A DNA stretch of 50,672 bases from JANMDN01 sp031376285 (GTDB lineage: Bacteria > Actinomycetota > Thermoleophilia > Miltoncostaeales > Miltoncostaeaceae): positions 1 to 50,672 of the forward strand of contig JANMDN010000076.1 in assembly GCA_031376285.1 (NCBI GenBank). Direction: 5' to 3'. The position numbers were made by a program, and so were the translations under genes. Below, one piece after another: positions 1-8,204 of this stretch. A model generated the notes under the pieces. That model had not been told where the DNA came from and did no database searches. It was given only the letters and a program-made list of their open reading frames with translations. The first letter of the stretch is position 1. Each line of letters opens with the position of its first letter.

Positions 1-1
1 C

Positions 2-139
2 ACGGACATAAAGTGCGATGACGAGGGTGTCGAGGTCGGCGTGCACGAGGCCTCCATGGTCGACGTTGCAATCAGCAACGCCTCCTTCGGCACCCTCACC
101 GCCACCCCTAGCCAAAACACTTCGGAATCAACCATCTAG
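2..139 (+). CDS. 3' end of an unidentified gene (partial)
   Basis: The reading frame is open from the left window edge to a TAG at 137-139 and gives 45 residues. Nearly all codons end in G or C, like the true genes nearby, which is the main support for it being coding. The tail (rich in Ser, Thr, Asn, Val, ending NTSEST-I) has no motif I recognise and would suit the C-terminal beta-rich end of a secreted protein. The start lies outside the window, so the function cannot be inferred. Confidence 0.4.
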   Translation, partial: TDIKCDDEGVEVGVHEASMVDVAISNASFGTLTATPSQNTSESTI

Positions 140-356
140 TGCACGCGGTCGGAAGTTTGGCGTGGAATCCGGCGAGCGCGACCGAGCGCAGGTGGACGCA
201 CCGCCAGGTGCGCCCACCGTCTGAAGCGTCGGCTCAAGCCGACGCGCAAGAGGACGCAGTGTTTCCTGCATATCGGGAATATTCGGGGAACCAAGGACGC
301 CGTATTGCGAAGCGTCGCAGCCGCCAAAACCGACCACGAATTAATGAATCAGGACG
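140..356. other. Intergenic region between convergent genes, two hairpins
   Basis: No convincing gene. Two inverted repeats follow the stop at 139: a 12-bp near-perfect stem at 191-202/207-218 (one mismatch, loop GCCA) and a perfect 8-bp stem GCGTCGGC/GCCGACGC at 226-233/238-245. Neither has a T-run, but GC-only hairpins between convergent genes are plausible bidirectional terminators in GC-rich bacteria. Confidence 0.45.
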
Positions 357-2033
357 CTAGATCGCGCTGCGTCCGGCCGATCCCGTGCCACTCGGCGCGC
401 AGCCACCTTGGTCGCCGAGCACGGCGCTGACAACCGTTCGAGCCCGCACGTCGAAGCGGATCCGGACGATTCCGGGTCGCCCGACGCGAAGCTCGGTCCC
501 CCAAGGAGCCGCCGGTCCGACGCATGCGCGGCCGCGCGTCACGTGCCAGTACGGCGTGTAGCGGAGGCTCAGCCGGAACGTGCCCGGTGTTCGAGCGCGC
601 AGGGTGACGCCGTCTGAGCGAAGCGACAGCACCTCGATCTCGGCGCGCGGCGTGGCGATCGGGGTCGCGCGTGGGAGTTCGAAGATTCGCCAGGCGCCCA
701 TGCGCGCCGACTCACGAAGCCCCGACGTCCCGCTCTCGAGGAGTCGTGCCTCCGCCTTGGCGCTCTCGTCGAGGGGGTCGTTTGGCAGGAGCACGTAGCG
801 AATGCCCATTGTGCGGAGCCACCGCTGATACTTGACCGGTGTCAGCGTTCCGTACAGCGGTGCGTTCGAGGGCCAATCGTCTTGCCGGAACCATCCGCGC
901 GCGAGCGGCACACCGCGTCTTGCCAGGTAGTAGGCCTCCCAGTTGTCGGCGGTTGCCACAACCTCGACGCGATTGTTTGGGTCCGAGTGTTGATCGAGGA
1001 AGGCGATGGCCGGGTACCAGAAGCTCTCGTGCTGGGCGCGGGCGGTCTGAGTGGTTCGAAGGCCCGCGAGTGCCGGAAGCGCCTGCCAGCACATCGTCGC
1101 GGCGACGATCGCGACGACCGCCGAGCGTGGACGAAACCGTCGGGCGGCGATGGGGATGAGCAGGAGCGGCGTTCCCATCACGAGGAGCAGCCGGACGACG
1201 TTGCCCCCGATTGGGGATGTGATGAGGAATGCCAGCGCCGCAAGGGCGCCGTAGGCAACGAAGATCGCCCGGAGGATGCGCAGCTCTCGTCGCCCCCAGG
1301 CGAGCGCAAGACCGGCCACGCAGAAGCCGGTGATCGCCGCGGCGTCCTTGGGGTCGAAGGGGTATTGGGCTCCGTCCGAGGCAAATGCGCGCAGCATCAG
1401 TACCTGACCTGCGGTCACGAGGGCCAACCCGCCGGCAAAGACCAACATCCGCCAATCGGACATCCAATCGCGCGTGACCGCGCCGACCGCGACGAGGATC
1501 GCGATCAGGAACACCAGTGCGAGGGGATGAGCGAGCGCTGCGAGGAGTGCACAGCCGATTGCGAGGCCAAGGTGGCGAGATTGCAGCGCGACGATCACGC
1601 TGAGAGCCAGCGCGAGCCCGAGCATGAACGGATAGGTGCCGGCAGGCACGGCAAGGGGCGCGAGAAGGGCAAACGCGAGGCTCGGCCAGATCGCAAGTCG
1701 CGGCCATTGCCGCCCCACGATGCGGGCAAACGCCCACGCCGAGGCTCCGAGCGACGCACCGATCACGACGACGTGGCTGAAGACCGCGGCGAGCGGGTAA
1801 TACAGCAGTGAGTAGTTCACCTGGCTGTAGCGCCCGGCGTACCAGAAGTTGTCCCAGAAACGCCACCCGTGCTCGCGCCAGGCCTGGGTTTGGTAGAGGT
1901 GGGCGGCCGAGTCGCCGCCGGGCGGTCCGAAGACAAACCAGCAGACCGCGCACAGCGCCGCCACGAGCGCGAAGGTACGAGGTCGCGACGCGACAGCGTT
2001 CAACTTCCCTCTCAGAACGCTTTCCAGCGCCAT
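357..2033 (-). CDS. Polytopic membrane protein, GT-C glycosyltransferase-like
   Basis: About 558 residues. After a first membrane segment near residues 20-37 comes an acidic loop with GGDSAAHLYQTQAWREHG, then roughly nine further hydrophobic segments, and a soluble C-terminal domain of about 200 residues containing a Trp/Tyr-rich stretch. A large hydrophobic N-terminal half with an acidic first loop and an extracytoplasmic C-terminal domain is the architecture of lipid-linked-sugar-dependent (GT-C) glycosyltransferases, but I see no diagnostic motif for a specific family. I chose ATG 2033 because GAGGGAG lies just before it and a TACCAT box at 2069-2074 would start the transcript about 28 nt upstream. 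An in-frame GTG at 2066 is the alternative. It likely works at the membrane in envelope glycan assembly (inference), next to the penicillin-binding protein. Confidence 0.6.
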   Translation of the reverse strand: MALESVLRGKLNAVASRPRTFALVAALCAVCWFVFGPPGGDSAAHLYQTQAWREHGWRFWDNFWYAGRYSQVNYSLLYYPLAAVFSHVVVIGASLGASAWAFARIVGRQWPRLAIWPSLAFALLAPLAVPAGTYPFMLGLALALSVIVALQSRHLGLAIGCALLAALAHPLALVFLIAILVAVGAVTRDWMSDWRMLVFAGGLALVTAGQVLMLRAFASDGAQYPFDPKDAAAITGFCVAGLALAWGRRELRILRAIFVAYGALAALAFLITSPIGGNVVRLLLVMGTPLLLIPIAARRFRPRSAVVAIVAATMCWQALPALAGLRTTQTARAQHESFWYPAIAFLDQHSDPNNRVEVVATADNWEAYYLARRGVPLARGWFRQDDWPSNAPLYGTLTPVKYQRWLRTMGIRYVLLPNDPLDESAKAEARLLESGTSGLRESARMGAWRIFELPRATPIATPRAEIEVLSLRSDGVTLRARTPGTFRLSLRYTPYWHVTRGRACVGPAAPWGTELRVGRPGIVRIRFDVRARTVVSAVLGDQGGCAPSGTGSAGRSAI

Positions 2034-2068
2034 GTGCTCCCTCGGTCGGCGCCGTCCCCCAAGCACCC

Positions 2069-2074
2069 ATGGTA
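2069..2074 (-). promoter_or_regulatory. Probable -10 box for the GT-C-like gene
   Basis: TACCAT on the minus strand with a weak TGGTCA 17 bp upstream (2092-2097). Transcription would begin near 2062 and give a 28-nt leader with a Shine-Dalgarno sequence before ATG 2033. Confidence 0.4.
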
Positions 2075-2112
2075 GTCCACCTGCTCCGCACTGACCAGCG
2101 GGCGTCGGAGGT

Positions 2113-4326
2113 CTACGGGTTGACGATTCCGGCCTCGGGTGGCGGTGGGGGTGGGGGTGGCGTCACAACGGTCACGACCGGCGCCGCCGCAGGTGCCGCC
2201 GGTGGGATCTCCGTCACCGGTGGGGTCGTCACTGGAGCCGGAGTCACCGGGATGGTCGTCTTGGCCGGTGCCGACCCCGCGTCGGCGTCGGCCGGGAGCG
2301 GCGGCTCGTCGAGTCCGCCGCCGGTTCCGGTCTTGGCCGTGCTCGCCGACTTCGCGCTTTCAGCGGCGGCGGAACTCGCGGCTGCGGCGGCTTGGGCCTG
2401 GGCAAGGCGCGTGAACTTACTCACAAACGACGGTTGCCATTCCACCGGCTCATTGGGCGCCTTGAACTCCAGTTGGCCGTCGAGCGCCGCGACCTTGATC
2501 ATGAGGTCGTGCCAGATGCGGGCAGGGTTGTCGCCGCCGAAGGCGCCGCCGCGCAGTCCGGAGAGGGTGCGCTTCACCCCGTTGTTGTTCGGGTAGCCAA
2601 TCCAAACCGCGGCGACATAGTGCGGGGTGTAGCCGACAAACCAGGCGTCGGTGTTGTCCTCGGTCGTGCCCGTTTTTCCTGCCGCCGGGTAACCGATATC
2701 CGCCCGCCGCCCGGTGCCACCCTGAATGTTTGCCCGCAGAATCCGGGTCACCTCGTAGGTGATGCCATCCGACAGGATCGGACGGCGCTTGCGAATGAAC
2801 GGGTTGCGACTGATGCCCTGACCCTCGATGTCGCGAACGGCGGTCGGGACGATTTGGTAGCCACCGTTTGCGAGTGGCGAGTAGGCGACGGCCATATCGA
2901 GCGGCGTGACTTCCTGAGCCCCGAGGGCGAGCGATGCGTACGCCTTGAGCTTCTCCGAGATGCCCATCCGCTGGGCCATCGTGGCCACATTTTCGGGCCC
3001 GACATCCAGCCCGAGCAGCGTGTAGACCGCGTTGTTGGAGGCGAGCGTCCCCTGGTAGATCGACATCGGCCCCTTCCCGAAGGCCTTCACATCGATCTTG
3101 CCGTATTCATCGTCGACGAACTTCAGTGACGAGGAAGGGTAGATCGTCGTGCTCGGGTTGATGCCCTGCCTGACCGCCTCGGTCAGCACAAATGTCTTGA
3201 ACGTCGAACCGGGCTGGCGCTTCGCATCCGCTGCGTAGTTGTACTGGCTGGCTTTGCCGTAGGGACGCTTGGAGGCCATCGCGCGAATGTAGCCATTGTT
3301 GACGTCCATCAGCACGATCGCGGCTTCCGGGTCATCCGGCTGGTTGAGGATGTTCTTAATCGCATCCTCGGCCCAGGTCTGCATCTGTGGGTCGATGGTC
3401 GTGAAGACGCGAAAACCACCCTGAAGTGTGCGCCGCTTGCCGTACCGGCCCTCCAACTGCTTGCGCACGTAGTTCACAAAGTAGGGCTGCTTGGTTTCGG
3501 TGTAGGCGGTTCCGCGCTTCAGCTGGAGGCCTGAGACCTTGGCTGACTGCGCCTGTTCCTTGGTGATGTAGCCCTGGCTGAGCATCTGATCGAGCACCTC
3601 GTTGCGCCGAGCGCGGGCGGCGTCACGCTTCGTGAACGGGTTGTACGACGACGGCGCCTGCGGCATCCCGGCAAGGAGCGCGGACTGCGCGAGGTTGAGC
3701 TCCTTCACATGCTTGCGGAAGTACGTCAGCGCGGCTGCCTCCACACCGATGGCGTTGCCACCGTAGGAGATGCCGTTGAGGTACCGCGTGAGGATCTGCT
3801 CCTTCGTGAACCGGTCCTCGATCTGCAGCGCGAGGCTCGTCTCCCGGAGCTTCTGTTCGAAGGTGCGACGCGTGATCGCGCCCCGATCCGAGTAGAGGTT
3901 CTTTGCGACCTGCATCGTGATGGTGCTGCCCCCCTGGCGGAGGCTCCCTTCGCGAGCATTCTTGATGGCCGCGGAGAAGAAGCGATTCCAGTCGACGCCG
4001 TTGTGGTTCCAGAAGCGTTTGTCCTCGATCGCGATCGTCCCGTTGCGCAGATCGTCCGGAATCTCCCCGTACCGAACGGCGGTCCGGTTCGATTGGGAGG
4101 AGATGCGCGCGAGAAGGGTGTTCTCGCGGTCGAAGATCCGACTGTTCTCTCCGAGTGCCCGAACCTTCACCTCATCGAGGTTTGGTCGGTCTTTCTTGGA
4201 GTTGTTGATCGCGATACCAGCCCCGGCGGCGCCGACCAGACCGAGGGTGATCACCGACACGGTGACGATTCGAAGCAAGGGCGTCTTGCGGTGACGCTGG
4301 CGCGTCGCTCGACGGCGGTAGGTCAT
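2113..4326 (-). CDS. ponA: Class A penicillin-binding protein (PBP1A type)
   Basis: 737 residues, a bifunctional peptidoglycan synthase: glycosyltransferase family 51 polymerises lipid II and the transpeptidase domain cross-links stem peptides outside the cytoplasmic membrane. One membrane anchor at residues ~18-40. GT51 motifs: catalytic Glu101 in IEDKRFWNHNG and the QGGSTITMQ box at 131-139. Transpeptidase motifs: SxxK as S374-TF-K377, SxN as S430-N-N432, KTG as K551-TG-G554. All catalytic residues are present. The last ~80 residues are low-complexity Ala/Ser then Pro/Thr/Val, as in many actinobacterial PonA proteins. The ATG overlaps the TGA of the upstream small gene by 4 bp (ATGA), so translation is probably coupled. 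Confidence 0.95.
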   Translation of the reverse strand: MTYRRRATRQRHRKTPLLRIVTVSVITLGLVGAAGAGIAINNSKKDRPNLDEVKVRALGENSRIFDRENTLLARISSQSNRTAVRYGEIPDDLRNGTIAIEDKRFWNHNGVDWNRFFSAAIKNAREGSLRQGGSTITMQVAKNLYSDRGAITRRTFEQKLRETSLALQIEDRFTKEQILTRYLNGISYGGNAIGVEAAALTYFRKHVKELNLAQSALLAGMPQAPSSYNPFTKRDAARARRNEVLDQMLSQGYITKEQAQSAKVSGLQLKRGTAYTETKQPYFVNYVRKQLEGRYGKRRTLQGGFRVFTTIDPQMQTWAEDAIKNILNQPDDPEAAIVLMDVNNGYIRAMASKRPYGKASQYNYAADAKRQPGSTFKTFVLTEAVRQGINPSTTIYPSSSLKFVDDEYGKIDVKAFGKGPMSIYQGTLASNNAVYTLLGLDVGPENVATMAQRMGISEKLKAYASLALGAQEVTPLDMAVAYSPLANGGYQIVPTAVRDIEGQGISRNPFIRKRRPILSDGITYEVTRILRANIQGGTGRRADIGYPAAGKTGTTEDNTDAWFVGYTPHYVAAVWIGYPNNNGVKRTLSGLRGGAFGGDNPARIWHDLMIKVAALDGQLEFKAPNEPVEWQPSFVSKFTRLAQAQAAAAASSAAAESAKSASTAKTGTGGGLDEPPLPADADAGSAPAKTTIPVTPAPVTTPPVTEIPPAAPAAAPVVTVVTPPPPPPPPEAGIVNP

Positions 4327-4757
4327 GCGGCCCTCCGGCGGGGCTTGAGGCTCCAGACGACGCGGCCCGAGTGGTAGTCGAGAATCGCGATCACCTGTCG
4401 CGGGGCGCTGGGCTGCGGCGTGCCGGTGACGATCCAGTTGAGCGGCGCCCGAAGCGCCACCCGGCGCGAACCTATGCTGACCGTCCGCGCGCCCCAGCGA
4501 AGGGATACGGCCTCGGCACGCGGCCGCGACACCCAGCGCCTCGTCGCTTCCGCAAGGGCAGCGTCCTCCCAGCCGAGCGCGGCGCCGCGGGACTCACGAA
4601 CCGAGTCAGCGATGAAGTGCCAGCCTCGATCGGGCCTCGCGAAGGCGCTCGAAACCGACCCGTCGCTGTAGTGACGAGCCACCAGGCTCGGAGCCCAGAC
4701 GAGCACCGGCAGAGCGGTGAGCGAGACGCATATCGCGATGCGGCGCGGGCGTCGCAC
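4323..4757 (-). CDS. Small membrane-anchored protein upstream of PBP
   Basis: 144 residues starting at GTG 4757. The N-terminus is positively charged (RRPRRI) followed by a hydrophobic segment to about residue 25, so it is either anchored or exported. The rest is a soluble domain of mixed character with the ending YHSGRVVWSLKPRRRAA. I do not recognise the family. Its stop overlaps the PBP start by 4 bp, so it is the first gene of a two-gene operon and may serve the same periplasmic process. A TATACT box at 4822-4827 on the minus strand could be the operon promoter. Confidence 0.6.
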   Translation of the reverse strand: MRRPRRIAICVSLTALPVLVWAPSLVARHYSDGSVSSAFARPDRGWHFIADSVRESRGAALGWEDAALAEATRRWVSRPRAEAVSLRWGARTVSIGSRRVALRAPLNWIVTGTPQPSAPRQVIAILDYHSGRVVWSLKPRRRAA

Positions 4758-4821
4758 GATGTCGTTGCAGGTCCTCTATCCCGGGGCGAAGTGCCTGGCC
4801 CCCATTCGGGCCCTCTCGCCG

Positions 4822-4827
4822 AGTATA
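4822..4827 (-). promoter_or_regulatory. Probable -10 box of the small-protein/PBP operon
   Basis: TATACT read on the minus strand, about 65 bp upstream of GTG 4757. It is a better match to a sigma-70 -10 than anything else nearby; no clear -35 is visible. Confidence 0.4.
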
Positions 4828-4848
4828 GACCGGTATTCCGCAACTGCG

Positions 4849-4862
4849 CGTGCGTACGCACG
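4849..4862. promoter_or_regulatory. Perfect 14-bp palindrome, possible operator
   Basis: CGTGCGTACGCACG is its own reverse complement and lies about 22 bp upstream of the TATACT box for the minus-strand operon. It could bind a dimeric regulator; no candidate protein is apparent. Confidence 0.3.
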
Positions 4863-4900
4863 GCGTTGGTTCGGTCACACCGGTCGGCGTTCGACTTCGC

Positions 4901-4996
4901 CACACAATCGACACATCCGTCGCGCACGCCGACACACATTTCTGATTACCGTGAAACCGGGTGGTGGTTCGGGGTGGCCCCCAGCGGCGCCGGCGC
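4901..4996 (+). repeat. Dispersed intergenic element, copy 1
   Basis: Upstream box CACACAATCGA at 4901, then TACCGT at 4947-4952 followed directly by the core, which starts GAAACCGGGTGGTGG at 4953, has the T-T variant, and ends CGGGGTGGCCCC near 4981. A GC palindrome GCGCCGGCGC lies at 4987-4996. In this orientation the element is 75 bp upstream of the GTG of the following membrane protein. Four more copies occur in this window. Confidence 0.8.
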
Positions 4997-5070
4997 AAGG
5001 GGTGCGGGGTGGGGCGCCCGGCAAGAATCTCCGATGGTGCGAAGCTGCGGCGCGCTGGCATGATGGCGTC

Positions 5071-6621
5071 GTGTCCTTGCCTCCAACGGACTCTTGGGAG
5101 ACGTCGCTCCGGCTTCCAGTTCCAACACCCGAACGCGACGCCCCCATCAATCTCGCAGTCCGTGCGCTCAGGAGCGCCACGGCCTGGCTTGCCGTTTTCG
5201 CCGTGCTCGGCACGGTCTTGGTGGCCGTCGTCCACATCACCGACCGCAGCGAGATCGACCAGAATCCGGGGGCCTGGCTGGTGCAATCTCAGTCATTTCT
5301 GCGCGGCGATCTCGTCGCGCCCCTGAACGAGGACGGGTACCTGGCCGGAACCCGCTATCAGCCGCCGCTCATGGTCGTACTCGCGGGCGCGGAACGCCTG
5401 ACCGGCGGGCGTCCGCTGCTCGCGTGGAAGCTGATCGCCCTTGTGACCTTTGCGGCACTGCTTGCCCTGATCGCCGCCGTCGGGGTCCGCGTTGGCGCCG
5501 GTCGCTGGGCGGTGGTGGCGGCGGTTGGCGCGCTCGCGGCATTCGGGCCGGTCCACCAGGTTGCGGTCCGGTCCGGGGCGGACGCGATGGCGTTCGCCGT
5601 CGGCCTCGCGGCGATCATGTCGCTGGCCTGGGGTCCACGGCGTCGAATGGCGGCGCTCGCAGGCGGGCTCGCGGGGCTTGCGATCCTCGTCAAGCTCACG
5701 GTCGTTTGGCCGCTCATCGTGGGCTTCGTCTGGCTGATTCGACGCCGGGCGAGCCTCGTCGCGTACGCCGCATCCGCCGGGCTCACACTCCTCGCGGGAG
5801 TTGCGGCGTTCCAGATCGCCTCGTCTGGGCGCTGGCTCGACAACATGCGCGTCGGACTCGGGTCGGGAGGCGAAGACGGCGTCCATGGCCTGAGTTCCGC
5901 GATCTCGCGCTTTGCCAGCGCGGTGAGCGGCCAGGGAGCCCTCGGACCGGTCGTCGCCGTTGCAATCGGCGTGGTCGGTGTCTCGGCGCTGCGACGGCGA
6001 CCGACCCTGATTCAGCTCGCGTTCGTGTTCGCGGTCGTGAGCGCGATTCCGCTCTATAGCGACGTTGGGGTGGTTGCCAACCACCTATTGGACTCGACGG
6101 TGCTCGCGGTGCTGGTGATCCTGGAGGCATTCGCTAACACGTCACCCCACGCCGCGCTGGCACGGGTCGCGATCCCTGCGACCGTGCTCGCCGTTTGCGG
6201 TTTCCAAGCGGCAATGCTGATCAACCCGGTGGCCCGCGCCGCGGCGATCCTGACGGGTTCAGAGCTGCGGCCAAGTGAGCGCCTCGACCCGTTCCACGCC
6301 CTGATCCCGAAGGGTGCGACCCTCCTCTCTGAGGACCCAACGTTTCTCGTGATACGTGGCGAGCGCCCGGCCATCGGGGATCCCTTCATGGCCCGGCGCC
6401 TCTTTCGTCGCCACCCGAGCTGGCTCACCAAGTTCGAGCGACGCATCCAGGCACACGAGTTCGATCGGGTCGTGCTGTTTGCCCGTGGGACCAAGCCGCC
6501 GTGGTGGTACGCCCAGGTGCACCTCGGCGAGCGGTTCGTCGAAGCCGTGCGCTCAAGCTACGAGCCGATCGGAGTGGTCGGCGAGTTCGAGGTCTACCGG
6601 CCCCGGGCGACTCGCCCGTGA
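5071..6621 (+). CDS. Polytopic membrane protein, dolichyl-P-mannosyltransferase-like
   Basis: 516 residues from GTG 5071. The first membrane segment (LAVFAVLGTVLVAVVHI) is followed by an extracytoplasmic loop with DRSEIDQNPGAW and further on YQPPLMVVLAGAERLTGG, then about eight more hydrophobic segments and a C-terminal soluble domain. This is the layout of glycosyltransferase family 39/83-like GT-C enzymes that use polyprenyl-phosphate sugars; the assignment is by architecture. No Shine-Dalgarno sequence is visible; CATGAT lies 6 bp before the GTG, so the message may be leaderless. An open frame extends further upstream through repeat copy 1 but has no support as protein. Its TGA overlaps the next start (GTGA). 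Confidence 0.6.
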   Translation: MSLPPTDSWETSLRLPVPTPERDAPINLAVRALRSATAWLAVFAVLGTVLVAVVHITDRSEIDQNPGAWLVQSQSFLRGDLVAPLNEDGYLAGTRYQPPLMVVLAGAERLTGGRPLLAWKLIALVTFAALLALIAAVGVRVGAGRWAVVAAVGALAAFGPVHQVAVRSGADAMAFAVGLAAIMSLAWGPRRRMAALAGGLAGLAILVKLTVVWPLIVGFVWLIRRRASLVAYAASAGLTLLAGVAAFQIASSGRWLDNMRVGLGSGGEDGVHGLSSAISRFASAVSGQGALGPVVAVAIGVVGVSALRRRPTLIQLAFVFAVVSAIPLYSDVGVVANHLLDSTVLAVLVILEAFANTSPHAALARVAIPATVLAVCGFQAAMLINPVARAAAILTGSELRPSERLDPFHALIPKGATLLSEDPTFLVIRGERPAIGDPFMARRLFRRHPSWLTKFERRIQAHEFDRVVLFARGTKPPWWYAQVHLGERFVEAVRSSYEPIGVVGEFEVYRPRATRP

Positions 6622-7292
6622 TCGGCCCGACAATCAGGGCCGTGCTCTTCGACGCGTCAGGCACCCTCATCAGACTGCGTCCACCTGCGCCACTTCTGCG
6701 GACGGCCCTTCGTGATGAGGGGTTCACCCATCCCGAGGCCCGGGTCGCGGCCGCACTGCGCGCCGAGATCGCGTACTACCTCGCCCACCACCACGAGGCG
6801 AGCGACGACCGGACGTTGCAGGCCCTTCGACGGGAATGCGCGAGCATCCTCGGCGACGCCCTCGGCGGTCACCACCCACCGACAGAGCGACTCGCGCAGA
6901 TTCTGATCGGGAGCCTTCAATTCGAGCTCTTTCCCGACGTGCATCCGACGCTCGACGGCCTGTCCGCACGCGGACTGCTGCTGGCGGTTGTAAGCAACTG
7001 GGACTGCGGACTCCTGGACGTGCTCGCTGGCCTCGGCGTCGCGGATCGCTTCGCGGCGATTGTTCCGAGCGCAGACGTCGGCGTCCCAAAACCTCAGCCG
7101 GCAGTGTTCGAGGCCGCCCTCAGACGTCTGCGAGTCGAGCCGTCCGAGGCCATCCACGTTGGTGACCGACCCGAGACCGACGCCGCGGGGGCCGCCGCGG
7201 CCGGCATTGGCGCGGTGACGATCGACCGGCGTGTTCGGGCTCGCCAGGGCAGTATCAGCAGCTTGGTCGCGCTCCTCGAGGGCCCGCGTTGA
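6618..7292 (+). CDS. HAD-superfamily hydrolase (phosphatase)
   Basis: 224 residues from GTG 6618, which overlaps the previous stop by 4 bp. HAD motif I is FDASGTL (nucleophile Asp; the usual second acidic residue is Ser), motif II VVSNWD (Ser), motif III Lys in KPQPAVF, motif IV HVGDRPETDAAG. The alpha-helical cap lies between motifs I and II (type C1), as in phosphoglycolate phosphatase and REG-2-like enzymes. A cytoplasmic phosphatase is likely; the substrate is not identifiable. Replacement of the acid/base Asp by Ser resembles the haloacid dehalogenase and REG-2 branches, where general acid catalysis differs from that of classical phosphatases. Confidence 0.85.
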   Translation: MIGPTIRAVLFDASGTLIRLRPPAPLLRTALRDEGFTHPEARVAAALRAEIAYYLAHHHEASDDRTLQALRRECASILGDALGGHHPPTERLAQILIGSLQFELFPDVHPTLDGLSARGLLLAVVSNWDCGLLDVLAGLGVADRFAAIVPSADVGVPKPQPAVFEAALRRLRVEPSEAIHVGDRPETDAAGAAAAGIGAVTIDRRVRARQGSISSLVALLEGPR

Positions 7293-7313
7293 TCTCTTCC
7301 GGACCCAGTTGGG

Positions 7314-7319
7314 TACAGT
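7314..7319 (+). promoter_or_regulatory. Leaderless promoter -10 (TACAGT)
   Basis: TACAGT ends 7 bp before GTG 7327, so transcription should begin at the start codon. TTGATC at 7289-7294 is a possible -35 with a long 19-bp spacer. Confidence 0.6.
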
Positions 7320-7326
7320 CCAAACC

Positions 7327-7668
7327 GTGAGTGGACCGTCGACGCAGCGCCGCGAGACCCTCGAGCGGGCGGTGCTCGGCGCTGACCTCGACGCGGCGGT
7401 GATGGCGCTCGTCGAGCTGGCACAACTTCACGAGGCCGAGGGTCGCCCGAGCGATGCCGAGGAGGCCTATCGCGAGGTCGTCGCGACCGGCCACGCGGGG
7501 CAGGCCCCTCGCGCAGCCTTCGAGCTTGCCCGCATCTACGAGGCCCGGGGAGACAACAACGAGGCCCAGGCCGCCTACCGCTACCTGCTCTCGGCCGGGA
7601 TGTCCGAGTACGCCGGCCCGGCGGTGTGCGGCCTGCGCCGGCTCGGACGAGGCGACGCGCCCGCCTAA
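7327..7668 (+). CDS. Small TPR-repeat protein
   Basis: 113 residues, almost all helical. Two to three tetratricopeptide-like helix pairs are visible: ALVELAQLHEAEGRPSDAEEAYREVV (written here in shortened terms as LAxLHExxGxxxDAExAY) near residues 25-50 and the similar LARIYEARGDNNEAQAAYRYLL near 63-85, both with the Gly-Ala-Tyr/Ala spacing of TPRs. It probably acts as a protein-binding adaptor in the cytoplasm; the partner is unknown. The start is GTG 7327, directly downstream of a TACAGT box, which makes the message leaderless. It faces the redox operon, with only 10 bp between the two stops. Confidence 0.7.
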   Translation: MSGPSTQRRETLERAVLGADLDAAVMALVELAQLHEAEGRPSDAEEAYREVVATGHAGQAPRAAFELARIYEARGDNNEAQAAYRYLLSAGMSEYAGPAVCGLRRLGRGDAPA

Positions 7669-7678
7669 ATCGCCGCGC

Positions 7679-7978
7679 CTACCGCGCGAGCGTGGCGTAG
7701 CGCAGGAGACTCCCGAGGGCATCCTCGAAGCGCTCTTGGCAGCCGACGTCGCCGTCGAGCTGGCAGCGCCGCAGCTCCTCACTGATGAGCTTCAGCCCGA
7801 CTTGGTCGACGGCGGCCTTCACGGCGGCGATCTGGGTGAGGATCTGCGTTCGGTCGGCGTCCTCTTCGATCATGCGCTGGACACCACGAAGCTGACCCTC
7901 CGCCCTTCGCAGACGCAGAAGGAGCGCCTCGTTGCCGACCTCCGGTTCGGGCGCAACGGCTGCGTCAGTGCCCGCCAC
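7679..7978 (-). CDS. CsoR/FrmR/CstR-family transcriptional regulator
   Basis: 99 residues of the DUF156 four-helix family: RLRRAEGQLRGVQRMIEED is the family signature in helix 1. These are tetrameric repressors that release DNA on binding Cu(I), Ni/Co, formaldehyde or sulfane sulfur. Aligned to mycobacterial CsoR, the copper ligands Cys36 and His61 are Arg43 and Glu68 here; only the last Cys (Cys72, in LRRC) remains, with an extra Cys80. A classical copper sensor is therefore unlikely, and a thiol or redox cue would suit the operon. GTG 7978 has GGAGG about 5 bp upstream and lies inside the end of fmdB (14-bp overlap). It is the last gene of trxB-trxA-fmdB-regulator, whose promoter carries a matching operator (9521-9536), so autoregulation is likely. 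Confidence 0.88.
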   Translation of the reverse strand: MAGTDAAVAPEPEVGNEALLLRLRRAEGQLRGVQRMIEEDADRTQILTQIAAVKAAVDQVGLKLISEELRRCQLDGDVGCQERFEDALGSLLRYATLAR

Positions 7979-8195
7979 ACGCGCCTCCGCAACAGCCGCC
8001 GCCGCCGAAGGTGGTCACCGACGTCGGGCCGCCGTCGCCCCGGCTTGGTTTGGCCGTCACAAAGCCCGTGAAGCGCTGTCGGGCTTCAGCGACCCCGCAG
8101 CTCGGGCAGACGCGATCCTCGTCGCGCAGGAAACCCTGGCGGAACGCTTCGAACTGGTGGTCGCATGCGACGCAACTGAGGTCGTAGGTCGGCAT
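7965..8195 (-). CDS. fmdB: FmdB-type zinc-ribbon protein
   Basis: 76 residues. It starts MPTYDLSC, the FmdB/CxxC_CXXC_SSSS family signature, with Cys pairs CVAC (residues 8-11) and CPSC (30-33) that form a zinc ribbon. The C-terminus is a Gly/Cys/His-rich tail (GGGGCCGGACGGH) that could bind further metal. FmdB proteins are small putative regulatory or metal-handling proteins whose biochemical role is not settled. It sits between trxA and the CsoR-family regulator in one operon, consistent with a thiol/metal stress function (inference). Confidence 0.85.
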   Translation of the reverse strand: MPTYDLSCVACDHQFEAFRQGFLRDEDRVCPSCGVAEARQRFTGFVTAKPSRGDGGPTSVTTFGGGGCCGGACGGH

Positions 8196-8204
8196 TTTCG
8201 AGCC

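Larger units (their letters stand above)
4758..5070. other. Divergent intergenic region with repeat copy 1
   Basis: 313 bp between the minus-strand PBP operon and the plus-strand membrane gene. It holds a minus-strand TATACT box (4822-4827), a perfect 14-bp palindrome CGTGCGTACGCACG (4849-4862), and copy 1 of the dispersed element (4901-4996). No gene is seen. Confidence 0.6.

Noticed and set aside
140..360. Plus-strand ORF of 73 codons at 139-360
   Set aside because: It is Arg/Gln-rich with poor codon-position bias, spans two hairpins and ends inside a convergent gene. It looks like an incidental open frame.
712..2091. Second-frame 459-codon ORF antiparallel to nothing but overlapping the GT-C-like gene
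   Set aside because: Arg/Pro/Ser-rich shadow frame of a GC-rich gene; the 357-2033 frame has clear membrane segments and a ribosome site.
4953..4982. T-box riboswitch (GGGTGGT resembles the T-box GGGTGGTACCGCG)
   Set aside because: Only seven bases agree. There is no ACCGCG continuation, no Stem I or specifier loop upstream, and the downstream genes are not tRNA synthetases or amino-acid genes. Two copies are not upstream of any gene.
4953..4982. Repeat core as protein-coding (frames reading KPGGGSGWP, VVRGGP or ATPNHHPV)
   Set aside because: The frames stop at different, early points in different copies, have different or no start codons, and the flanks share no protein similarity. Conservation is at the nucleotide level.
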